In this document: in pieces, positions 1-7,457 of the stretch
Layout of the letters: each line of letters opens with the position of its first letter
How positions within the stretch are numbered: position 1 is the first letter of the stretch
Origin: Brachyspira pilosicoli
GTDB lineage: Bacteria; Spirochaetota; Brachyspiria; Brachyspirales; Brachyspiraceae
Length of the DNA stretch: 25,147 bases
Assembly (NCBI RefSeq): GCF_019402445.1
Contig: NZ_SRZM01000130.1
Span: forward strand, 1 to 25,147
Reading direction: 5' to 3'
Notes under the pieces: model-generated
What the model saw: the letters and a program-made list of their open reading frames with translations, nothing else
The model's database searches: none
What the model was told of the DNA's origin: nothing
Position numbers and translations under genes: made by a program

Positions 1-44
1 TCTATAGATATATAATATTCTTTATTTTTCATTTTTATAAGCCT

Positions 45-1010
45 TTATATTCTATTTTTACTTCCTAAAAGTTCTATCTTATGTGAGTATAGTTTATAAA
101 GTTCTTTTCTGATAGGTAATGTATATACTCTAGGGTCTATAGCTTTAGGATTTTCTGCTAATATTTTTCTTGTATAAGCCAAAGCAGTAATCCAACCATC
201 AGAAGCTATATTGATTTTACATATAGCAGTTTTTGCAATTTTTTTTATTTCATCTTCTGGTATACCTTCAGCCTTTTCTATATTTCCACCATAATTATTT
301 ACCATATCAATTATTTCTTTTTTTAAAGAAGAAGAGCCATGTAATACTAAAGGAAAGTTAGGAACTCTATTTTCTATCTCTTTTATTATATCATATTTTA
401 TTATATTTTTACTATCACTCTTTATCTTTACAAGTCCATGGCTTGTACCTACAGATACTGCTAAACAATCTATATTAGTTTCTTTTATAAATATTTCAGC
501 TTTTTTAGGGTCTGTGTATATACTCATTTTTTTATCTTCACTATCAGATGGTTCTTCTTCTCCAGATAAAGCTCCCAATTCAGCCTCAACAGCAACCTCT
601 CTTTTATGAGCATACTCTGTTACCTTCTTTGTTAGTTCTATATTATCTTCAAAACTTAATGCACTACCATCTATCATTACAGCAGAAAAACCATTATCTA
701 TTGCAAGCACGCAATCTTCAAACTTCATTCCATGGTCTAAAAATAAAGATGCAGGTATGTTTTTACCAATTCTTTTAGCCCTTTCAATATTAGCTTTCAC
801 TAAATATGCTACAGTTTCAGGCTCTATCTGTCTTATTAAATTTGGAGATACTATCAATATAACTGGTGAGTTATTTTCTATACAAGCATCAAATATAGCA
901 TTTATTTGTTCTACAGATATAAAATTGAATGCTGGTATCGCATATTGACCATTATATGCTTTTTTAAATATTTCGCTTGGATTTACTAAACCTAATTCTT
1001 TATAATGCAT
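45..1010 (-). CDS. fba: Class II (zinc) ketose-bisphosphate aldolase
   Basis: This 321-residue protein is a class II, metal-dependent aldolase that reversibly cleaves a ketose 1,6-bisphosphate (or related bisphosphate) into dihydroxyacetone phosphate and an aldehyde in the cytoplasm. The three expected zinc histidines are visible: H93 in LDHG (with catalytic D92), H191 in GTSHG and H224 in LHGSSS. The conserved VEAELGALSGEE block lies at 141-152. Two substrate-loop motifs differ from classical fructose-bisphosphate aldolases: LHGSSS replaces LHGGSG, and KINIAS replaces the usual N-[IV]-D-T. From memory, tagatose-bisphosphate aldolases of the KbaY/GatY type also carry Ala there, so substrate specificity is open. 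It lies 27 nt after the PFK-family gene, with an AGGAG ribosome site, so the two are probably co-transcribed. The family call is secure; the exact substrate is not. Confidence 0.92.
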   Translation of the reverse strand: MHYKELGLVNPSEIFKKAYNGQYAIPAFNFISVEQINAIFDACIENNSPVILIVSPNLIRQIEPETVAYLVKANIERAKRIGKNIPASLFLDHGMKFEDCVLAIDNGFSAVMIDGSALSFEDNIELTKKVTEYAHKREVAVEAELGALSGEEEPSDSEDKKMSIYTDPKKAEIFIKETNIDCLAVSVGTSHGLVKIKSDSKNIIKYDIIKEIENRVPNFPLVLHGSSSLKKEIIDMVNNYGGNIEKAEGIPEDEIKKIAKTAICKINIASDGWITALAYTRKILAENPKAIDPRVYTLPIRKELYKLYSHKIELLGSKNRI

Positions 1011-1037
1011 AATAAAACTCCTCTTAATCTTTTTTAT

Positions 1038-2198
1038 TTATTTTAAATATTTGAATTTACTATATCTAGGGAAATCTCCAACCAAAGGTTCTATATAATC
1101 AATAAATGAATCATCTATAAATGTACCATTATTAATTATATATTTACTTGGAAGGTAATTTGTTTCTTGTGTTAATTCGTCAAAATTGTGATAAACCATT
1201 TTTGTGTTATATGGTTTAGAAGTTATTCTATCAAATGCTACAAACTTTCCAGTTTCACCATTAAATGCAATTTTTAATGCTTCTTCTCCTAATTCAAAGG
1301 CTTCTTTTTTGTCTATATCAGATGTATCTCTTGAAGAATTCCTTTGCATTAGTCCAAGATCTATAGTTCTTATTTTGCAGCTAAAATGATTTTTTATTTT
1401 ACTGTGAATTGTATTTAATATTCCGCCCATATTTAAATCTGAATTATTTTCAAACAAATATTTTCCATCTTCTGTTTTTACACCTTCAGATACTACAATC
1501 ATACATTTATTATTTTTATCATATATATTTTTGATATCATTTGTAAATTTATCAAAATCAAATACATTCTCAGGAGTATAAATTAAATCCGGATAACCAC
1601 ATAATTTATTAGCCAATAAGCATGCAGCAGCAAGCCATCCACATTTTCTACCCATAACCTCTATTATCATTATTAATCCAGAATCGTATACATTAAGCTC
1701 ATAAGATAGGTCTAATATAGATAATATAATATGTCTTGCTGCTGATGGGTACCCTGGAGTGTGATCTATTGAATAAATGTCATTATCTACTGTTTTAGGT
1801 ATGCCTATAATCGAACATTCGTACCCATAATTTATTAATCTTTTTTCTATTTCTTTACATGCCATTGCCGTACCATTTCCACCGTTTATGAGTAAATTTC
1901 TTATATCATACTTCTTTAAATTATCAATAAATATATCATACTCGTTTTCTAACATCTTATGTCTACTAGAGCCAAATATAGAACAAGGAGTGTTATATAA
2001 AAATTTTATCTCATCTTTGTCTTCTTTCATAATATCAACTATATTATCATTCAATACCCCCGAAAAACTATTTCTAGAAGCGTATAGTTTGTAGTTGTTT
2101 TTATTCATTTTCTCAAATTGAGATATAACCCCTAAAGCAGAGCAGTTTATTACAGATGTAGGTCCACCTGATTGTATGTATAAAGTATTTCCTGTCAT
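1038..2198 (-). CDS. pfk: 6-phosphofructokinase family (PfkA superfamily, PPi-type features)
   Basis: This 386-residue cytoplasmic kinase of the PfkA superfamily phosphorylates C1 of fructose 6-phosphate or a related ketose phosphate. Visible motifs are QSGGPT (9-14), GGNGT (106-110), PKTVDND (134-140) and the sugar-phosphate loop VMGRKCGW (181-188). The donor is uncertain. Lys135 is at the position that is Lys in pyrophosphate-dependent enzymes (Gly in E. coli PfkA). The GGNGT loop keeps the Gly typical of ATP enzymes rather than the Asp of PPi enzymes, and has Asn where E. coli has the metal-binding Asp103. The length is nearer to PPi-PFKs than to 320-residue PfkA. It is the first gene of a two-gene unit with the aldolase and is divergent from the xylulokinase-type gene, which suggests a role in a dedicated sugar pathway. 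Confidence 0.9.
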   Translation of the reverse strand: MTGNTLYIQSGGPTSVINCSALGVISQFEKMNKNNYKLYASRNSFSGVLNDNIVDIMKEDKDEIKFLYNTPCSIFGSSRHKMLENEYDIFIDNLKKYDIRNLLINGGNGTAMACKEIEKRLINYGYECSIIGIPKTVDNDIYSIDHTPGYPSAARHIILSILDLSYELNVYDSGLIMIIEVMGRKCGWLAAACLLANKLCGYPDLIYTPENVFDFDKFTNDIKNIYDKNNKCMIVVSEGVKTEDGKYLFENNSDLNMGGILNTIHSKIKNHFSCKIRTIDLGLMQRNSSRDTSDIDKKEAFELGEEALKIAFNGETGKFVAFDRITSKPYNTKMVYHNFDELTQETNYLPSKYIINNGTFIDDSFIDYIEPLVGDFPRYSKFKYLK

Positions 2199-2215
2199 TT
2201 ATAAATCCTATATTA

Positions 2216-2239
2216 TTATATTGTTATAATAATATAATA
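2216..2239. promoter_or_regulatory. Putative operator, copy 1 (PFK-aldolase unit)
   Basis: This 24-bp stretch matches 8554-8577 at 23 of 24 positions. The core TGTTATAATAATATAAT (2222-2238) is identical in both. In this copy the arms TTATATT and AATATAA form a perfect inverted repeat around an 8-bp centre, as expected for a dimeric repressor site. Both copies sit immediately after a -10 box. The motif is entirely A/T except for one G, so chance similarity must be considered. Confidence 0.4.
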
Positions 2240-2266
2240 ATATGATGTTTTTTCCTATTAGTCAAT
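2237..2266 (-). promoter_or_regulatory. Promoter of the PFK-aldolase unit
   Basis: On the minus strand a TTGACT -35 box (2261-2266) is separated by 18 bp from a TATTAT -10 box (2237-2242). Transcription would begin about 30 nt before the PFK start codon. A 24-bp sequence shared with the importer promoter lies directly downstream of the -10 box. Confidence 0.55.
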
Positions 2267-2293
2267 AATTTATATTTAAATTTTGTATTTTTA

Positions 2294-2311
2294 TGCTATA
2301 CTTAAAGTATA
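2294..2311 (+). promoter_or_regulatory. Extended -10 promoter and overlapping palindrome of the xylulokinase-type gene
   Basis: TGCTATACT (2294-2302) is an extended -10 element on the plus strand; no convincing -35 box precedes it. The -10 is the left arm of a 15-bp palindrome, TATACTT-A-AAGTATA (2297-2311), so a protein bound there would block the promoter. The start codon follows at 2336, preceded by an AGGA ribosome site (2325-2328). Confidence 0.45.
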
Positions 2312-2335
2312 TATAATATTTTATAGGATAGAATT

Positions 2336-3841
2336 ATGGATTGTTTCATAGGAATAGATTTAGGAACATCATCTGTAAAAACTTTAATAACATCTCAAAA
2401 GGCAGAAATGCTTTCAATTTCTCAAAAAGATTATAGTTTTGACACACCTTATTTAAATTGGGCAGAACAAGATATAGATGTATGGTGGAATGCCACAGTT
2501 ATTACAATAAAAGATGCTTTAAATCAATTAAAATCAAAATATAATAATGCTGTAATTAAAGCTATAAGTTTTTCAGGTCAAATGCATGGGCTTGTAGCTT
2601 TAGATAAAGATGGTAATCCTGTGAGAAAATCTATAATATGGTGTGATAGTAGAACTTCAAATGAAGTAAATTATATAAATGAAAAAGTAGGAAAAGACAA
2701 TATAATAAAAATAACACATAGTCCATTAGCAACTGGCTTTCAAATAGCATCACTTTTGTGGATAAAAAATAATGAAAAAAACAACTATGATAAAATATAT
2801 AAAGTGATATTACCTAAAGATTATATAAGATATAAACTTACTGGCATTATTGCTACAGATATAACAGATGCTGCTTCTACTTGTGCTTTTGATGTGAATG
2901 AGAATAAATGGTCTTATGAGATAATAAAAAAACTTGATATAAGAAGTGATATATTTCCAGAAGTATATTATCCTCATGAGATAGTAGGAAAAGTTAGTAA
3001 AAAGGCATCTGAGGAAACTGGTTTAGATGAAGGCGTTAATGTAATGTATGGTGGGGCAGACCAGGCAATGCAAGCTATAGGAAATGGAATTATAGAAACT
3101 GGTACTGCATCAATAACTATAGGTACGGGTGGGCAAATTTTTATGCCTATTAATAAAGCTGTATATAATAGCAACTCTCATACATTTAATTTTGTAATGC
3201 CAAATACTTGGTATTATTTAGGGGCTGCATTATCATCTGGGTTAGCATTGAAGTGGGCTAGAAATAACTTTTGCAGTAATGGAGAATCATTTGTAGATAT
3301 AGATTTGAATGCTGAAAAAATAGTAGCAGGTTGTGAAGGTTTAATATTTCTTCCATATTTAGCTGGTGAGAGAACTCCTCATATGAATAGTGATGCCTCT
3401 GCTATGTTTTTGGGGTTAACATTAAAGCATACTAAATATCATATTTTAAAATCTATAATGGAAGGTGTTGTATATTCATTAAAAGACTGTTTTTCAATAT
3501 TAACAGACGATATGCATTTTAAATGTGATAAGTTAATAGCCTCTGGAGGTGGTTCACACAGTAAACTATGGCTTCAGATACAGGCTGATATATTAGACAA
3601 AGAAATATATGTTTCTAAAACCAAAGAACAAGCTGCTTTAGGTGCTGTTATAACTTCCATTGTTGGAAGTGGAGTATATAGCAGTTACAAAGATGCTGTA
3701 AAAGAATTAATAAAGCATGATGATAAATCAATAATACCTATAAAAGAAAATGTAAGAATATATTCAGAGTATTATCAAATATTTAAAGAGGCTTATAAGG
3801 CAAATAAGCATTTAATGTCATCAATTAGAAATATAAAATAA
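2336..3841 (+). CDS. xylB: FGGY-family sugar kinase, xylulokinase-type
   Basis: This 501-residue FGGY carbohydrate kinase transfers phosphate from ATP to a sugar, most likely D-xylulose to give xylulose 5-phosphate. The N-terminal phosphate loop GIDLGTSSVK (6-15) is followed by SGQMHGLV (80-87), which is characteristic of the xylulokinase branch, then WCDSRT (102-107). The second domain has the catalytic aspartate in GGADQ (D242) and the adenosine motif GGGSHSKLW. Length matches the family (about 490-510). It is transcribed away from the PFK-aldolase unit and converges with the importer operon, leaving only 4 nt between the two stop codons. No isomerase or dehydrogenase is present in the window, so the sugar may arrive as a ketose or be isomerised by a gene elsewhere. 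Close FGGY relatives with other ketose substrates cannot be excluded. Confidence 0.88.
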   Translation: MDCFIGIDLGTSSVKTLITSQKAEMLSISQKDYSFDTPYLNWAEQDIDVWWNATVITIKDALNQLKSKYNNAVIKAISFSGQMHGLVALDKDGNPVRKSIIWCDSRTSNEVNYINEKVGKDNIIKITHSPLATGFQIASLLWIKNNEKNNYDKIYKVILPKDYIRYKLTGIIATDITDAASTCAFDVNENKWSYEIIKKLDIRSDIFPEVYYPHEIVGKVSKKASEETGLDEGVNVMYGGADQAMQAIGNGIIETGTASITIGTGGQIFMPINKAVYNSNSHTFNFVMPNTWYYLGAALSSGLALKWARNNFCSNGESFVDIDLNAEKIVAGCEGLIFLPYLAGERTPHMNSDASAMFLGLTLKHTKYHILKSIMEGVVYSLKDCFSILTDDMHFKCDKLIASGGGSHSKLWLQIQADILDKEIYVSKTKEQAALGAVITSIVGSGVYSSYKDAVKELIKHDDKSIIPIKENVRIYSEYYQIFKEAYKANKHLMSSIRNIK

Positions 3842-3852
3842 TAGATTATTTT
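3835..3852. terminator. Bidirectional AT hairpin over two convergent stop codons
   Basis: AAAATAAT-AG-ATTATTTT is a perfect inverted repeat that contains the stop codons of both the xylulokinase-type gene and the second permease. Each strand ends the stem with T residues. It may act as a compact bidirectional terminator, but the stem has no G-C pairs and would be weak. Confidence 0.35.
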
Positions 3853-4817
3853 ACTATAATATCTTTTCCTGTTTTATCAGAGTTAATATAAACAGCTATT
3901 ATTAGTATAAATCCTATTACTATATCTTTCCACAAAGCATGCACACCAATCATATTCATACCTGAGTATATTGATATTACAGTCATAACCCCTAAAAAAG
4001 TTCTTAATACGCTTCCCTTTCCTCCAGCCATAGAAGTACCACCCAAAGCAACAGCAGATATAGCTAATAATCCTAAAGAATCCCCAACAGTAGGAACAGA
4101 ACTTTTTAATTTGTAGGCATAAAGCACACCAGAAAGTGAACTGCATGCTCCACATATAATAAATGCTGATATTTGAGTTAATTTAGTATTTACTCCAGCT
4201 ATTCTAGATGACCTTGCATTAGCACCTAATGCAAATATGTTCTTTCCAAATTTTGTGTTTCTTTGTATAAAATATAGTATTATAATACATAATATAGAGA
4301 ATATAAACATAACAGGAAATATTCCAACATTTTCAGTAGCCCAAGAAATTATATGTCTTTTATTCATAGGAACTATACTTGAACCACCACCCGATTTAAT
4401 TAAAGCTATACAAGTCCATATATTTTGTGTACATAATGTAACTATAAATGAAGGTAATTTAAATTGTGAAACTATAATACCATTGAGTAATCCTATAAAT
4501 ATACCAAATATAAATAAATATAAGATGATAATATTTCCAACATCTTTAACATATATTCCAGTTAATACACAAGCACAAGAAGCTATAGCACCAGTAGATA
4601 AATCTATACCTCCTGTAAATAACACAAATGATATACCCCCAGCCATTAACATAAGAGGAGCCATTTCAAGCATTATGTTTTTTAGACCATATGTGCTTAA
4701 GAATCTAGGGTTAATTATAGTGAAAAATCCTACTACAAATATTACACTTAATATACATGCATATTCAGAATATTTTGATATATTAAACTTTTTTGTATTT
4801 TCTTTTACATCTTTCAT
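3846..4817 (-). CDS. Sugar ABC transporter permease (RbsC/XylH type), second permease
   Basis: This 323-residue polytopic membrane protein belongs to the BPD_transp_2 family of ribose/xylose-type ABC importers. Hydrophobic segments fill almost the whole length. The family motifs GGIDLSTGAI (near 66-75) and ALGGTSMAGGKGS in the C-terminal third, the coupling region facing the ATPase, are present. It is the last gene of the importer operon and starts 15 nt after the ATPase stop, behind an AGGGGG ribosome site. The operon has two different permease genes, as in Lsr or YtfT/YjfF systems, so the channel is probably a heterodimer. The family is certain; the substrate is not. Confidence 0.88.
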   Translation of the reverse strand: MKDVKENTKKFNISKYSEYACILSVIFVVGFFTIINPRFLSTYGLKNIMLEMAPLMLMAGGISFVLFTGGIDLSTGAIASCACVLTGIYVKDVGNIIILYLFIFGIFIGLLNGIIVSQFKLPSFIVTLCTQNIWTCIALIKSGGGSSIVPMNKRHIISWATENVGIFPVMFIFSILCIIILYFIQRNTKFGKNIFALGANARSSRIAGVNTKLTQISAFIICGACSSLSGVLYAYKLKSSVPTVGDSLGLLAISAVALGGTSMAGGKGSVLRTFLGVMTVISIYSGMNMIGVHALWKDIVIGFILIIAVYINSDKTGKDIIVK

Positions 4818-4832
4818 TGAATATTCCCCCTA

Positions 4833-6350
4833 TTACATCATTTTTTTTACTATATCTAACTGTGAAGGCTTATTATCTTTAGGACATTGAAATTCACCAT
4901 TTATAAGACCATCTTTCAAAACTATAATTCTACTAGAAAGCCCTATACACTCATCTAAAGTATCACCTAATAATATAACCGATATACCTCTATTTGTTAT
5001 ATCTCTTATTAATTTATATATCTCTTCTTTTGCCCCTATATCCACACCTCTAGTTGGGTGATTTAAAATTAAAATAGGTGCTTTACTTTCTAATGCCCTT
5101 GCAAATATTACCTTCTGAGCATTTCCACCAGAAAGTTGATTTATTCTATTCTTTATACTAAAACATTTTATTCCTATTGTTTTCACCCAGTATTCAGATA
5201 GTTTATCAATTTGTTTTTGTGAAACTATACCTAGTTTTGCAATTCTATCCAAACTAGATATAAATATATTATCAGCAATACTTAATATACCTATAATGCC
5301 TTCATCTCTTCTTTCTTTAGGTACGCATAAAATACCATTTTTTAAGGCATCATAAGGTGATCTAAAATTGCATTTTTTACCGAAAAAAATCATCTCTCCA
5401 GATGTAAAATCATCATCTCCACATAATACTTCACATAATGATTCTTTTCCAGAACCTTCTACCCCAGCAAACCCTAATACTTCTCCTTTTTTTAATTCAA
5501 AACTAATATTATTAAATACACCAAATTTGCTAAGATTATCTACTTTTAAAACTACTTCCTCTTCAGCCTCTTTTTGCATATCAATAGAAAAAAATTCACC
5601 CGTAGTAGATTTACCAACCATTTTCTCATATAAAATATATTCATCAGCATCTTTAGTATCTAAAACAGCAGTATTATCTCCATCTTTAAATACATAAATT
5701 CTATCAGTTATTTTTAAAACTTCATCTAAACGGTGAGATATAAAAATGATACCATTCCCCATCTCTTTCATATTTTGAATCTGTTTAAATAATTTATCTA
5801 TTTCATTGTTTGATAAAACAGTAGTAGGTTCATCTAATAATATTAAAGACTTTTCATTATTTTGAGAAACTATATCCAAAACTTTTGCTATTTCAACCAT
5901 TTGTCTTGTAGCAAAATCTATATCACGCACTTTCTTAGAAGGGTCTAAATTGCCCATATCTATTCTTTCTAATGCTTTCTTTGCATCTCTATTCATTTTA
6001 GCCCAATTTACAATACCTAGTTTAGAATACTTATTTTCTCTTCCTAAATATATATTTTGTGCTATTGTTAAATTTCCAATTAGAGATTGCTCTTGAAAAA
6101 CCATACCAACGCCATGTTTGTTTGATTCTATAATAGAAGAACAAAGATAGTTCTTTTTGTTCATTTCCATAGTTCCAGTACTTGGTTTTTCTGCCCCTGA
6201 AATAATTTTTAATAAAGTTGATTTTCCAGCCCCATTTTCTCCTATAAGTCCTACAACTTCTCCGCTATGAATTTCCATATTTATATTTCTTAAGACAGAA
6301 TTACCAGAATAACTTTTACCTATATTAACTGTTTTGAATAAAGCTTCCAT
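4833..6350 (-). CDS. Sugar ABC transporter ATPase with two ATP-binding domains (RbsA/XylG/MglA type)
   Basis: This 505-residue cytoplasmic protein carries two fused nucleotide-binding domains, the standard form for ribose/galactose/xylose importers. Domain 1 has Walker A GENGAGKST (37-45) and Walker B LILLDEPT (169-176); its signature region reads DFATRQ rather than LSGGQ. Domain 2 has GVEGSGKES (297-304), a good LSGG signature (406-409), but a Walker B reading LNHPT, with Asn430 and His431 where Asp-Glu is usual. Domain 2 is therefore probably poor at hydrolysis. The ATG at 6350 was chosen over a TTG four codons earlier because an AGGTTGG sequence lies 8 nt upstream of it and nothing suitable precedes the TTG. 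It follows permease 1 closely in the operon. Confidence 0.9.
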   Translation of the reverse strand: MEALFKTVNIGKSYSGNSVLRNINMEIHSGEVVGLIGENGAGKSTLLKIISGAEKPSTGTMEMNKKNYLCSSIIESNKHGVGMVFQEQSLIGNLTIAQNIYLGRENKYSKLGIVNWAKMNRDAKKALERIDMGNLDPSKKVRDIDFATRQMVEIAKVLDIVSQNNEKSLILLDEPTTVLSNNEIDKLFKQIQNMKEMGNGIIFISHRLDEVLKITDRIYVFKDGDNTAVLDTKDADEYILYEKMVGKSTTGEFFSIDMQKEAEEEVVLKVDNLSKFGVFNNISFELKKGEVLGFAGVEGSGKESLCEVLCGDDDFTSGEMIFFGKKCNFRSPYDALKNGILCVPKERRDEGIIGILSIADNIFISSLDRIAKLGIVSQKQIDKLSEYWVKTIGIKCFSIKNRINQLSGGNAQKVIFARALESKAPILILNHPTRGVDIGAKEEIYKLIRDITNRGISVILLGDTLDECIGLSSRIIVLKDGLINGEFQCPKDNKPSQLDIVKKMM

Positions 6351-6366
6351 AAATAATACCAACCTA

Positions 6367-7392
6367 TTATTTAGCTATAGTTTTTCTGTTTTTAGCTATA
6401 GTTAAAGCTACAGCTATTATGATTATAATTCCTTGAATGAGTTTTTTATAATAAGGATTTATACCCATTATTGTTAAAAAATTAGACAATTCAGTATATA
6501 TTAATACGCCTACAAATGTTTGAAGCATTCCACCTTTTCCGCCAGATAAAGATGCTCCACCTAATACAACTGCCGTTATAACAGGGAATAATTGGTCAGT
6601 ACCTATACTTACTTGACCTAATTTTAATCTCATACATGATAGAATTCCAGCTATGCTTGAAGTACATGCACATAATGAAAAGACTTTTATTTTTACAAGG
6701 TCTACATTAATTCCTGTTGATCTTGCCGCTATTTCATTATCTCCTATAGCATATACGGCCCTCCCAAAAGCTGTGAAATTAAGTATAATACAGCCTATAA
6801 AAAATACTATAAATGATATATAAGTTATATAAGGAATTCCTAAGAATGAGCCATTAGATATTGTTATAAATAAATCATAAGTTACTTTAGCAGGTGTTCC
6901 TCCGTAGGTTAGTACACCAAATCCAGTAATTATACTTCCTACTGCATAAGTTATAATAAAAGAAGATATTCTCATTTTTACATGCAATAAACCTGTGATA
7001 GCTCCTATTATTGAGCATATAACTATTGTAATTATAATACCTAAAATTCCAAAATCATTTTTGGTCATTGAATTTGCAACTAGTACAGATACAAATGCCC
7101 CAGAAAATCCCATAACCCCCTCTAATGATAAATCTATACTTCCTATCAATAAAACAAAAGTAATTCCTGTAGCTAATACTAAAGGAATTGACATTTGATA
7201 CATTAAATTAGTAATATTCTTCCAAGAAAAAAAGTTATTTACAAATATAGCAGCAAATATAGTAGTAATGATAAGTAATATCATAGGAGCATAAACTCTT
7301 ATCATATCTTTTTTGGCATCTTCTTTAACTTTATATGTGAACTGTTCGGCTACACTTTTTGAAGACATGTAATTTAATAATTTATTTTTCAT
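6367..7392 (-). CDS. Sugar ABC transporter permease (RbsC/XylH type), first permease
   Basis: This 341-residue integral membrane protein is of the BPD_transp_2 family. After a hydrophilic cytoplasmic N-terminus of about 30 residues come hydrophobic segments with the family motifs IGSIDLSLEGVMG and VLGGASLSGGKGG, the latter near the ATPase-coupling loop. It is clearly a paralogue of, but not identical to, the second permease at 3846-4817. Its stop lies 16 nt before the ATPase start. It is separated from the receptor gene by 65 nt holding a strong hairpin, which probably sets the expression ratio of receptor to membrane components. Confidence 0.88.
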   Translation of the reverse strand: MKNKLLNYMSSKSVAEQFTYKVKEDAKKDMIRVYAPMILLIITTIFAAIFVNNFFSWKNITNLMYQMSIPLVLATGITFVLLIGSIDLSLEGVMGFSGAFVSVLVANSMTKNDFGILGIIITIVICSIIGAITGLLHVKMRISSFIITYAVGSIITGFGVLTYGGTPAKVTYDLFITISNGSFLGIPYITYISFIVFFIGCIILNFTAFGRAVYAIGDNEIAARSTGINVDLVKIKVFSLCACTSSIAGILSCMRLKLGQVSIGTDQLFPVITAVVLGGASLSGGKGGMLQTFVGVLIYTELSNFLTIMGINPYYKKLIQGIIIIIAVALTIAKNRKTIAK

Positions 7393-7412
7393 CTATTAAT
7401 ACCTAATTTTTT

Positions 7413-7448
7413 TACAGTTGTTAAAATATTACTATTTTAACAACTGTA
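7413..7448 (-). other. Intercistronic hairpin between receptor and permease genes
   Basis: A perfect 16-bp stem (7413-7428 with 7433-7448) closes a TTAC tetraloop. It begins 9 nt after the receptor stop codon. No T-run follows on the minus strand, so it is not a classical terminator. By analogy with malE-malF style intercistronic structures, it probably protects the receptor mRNA 3' end and raises receptor yield relative to the downstream genes. Confidence 0.6.
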
Positions 7449-7457
7449 TTAATTAAT

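Noticed and set aside
3883..4155. 90-codon minus-strand open frame
   Set aside because: It lies inside the second permease gene in another frame and has no independent start signal.
4237..4890. 217-codon plus-strand open frame
   Set aside because: It is antisense to the permease gene with its clear family motifs, has no ribosome site, and its residues mirror the hydrophobic codons of the opposite strand.
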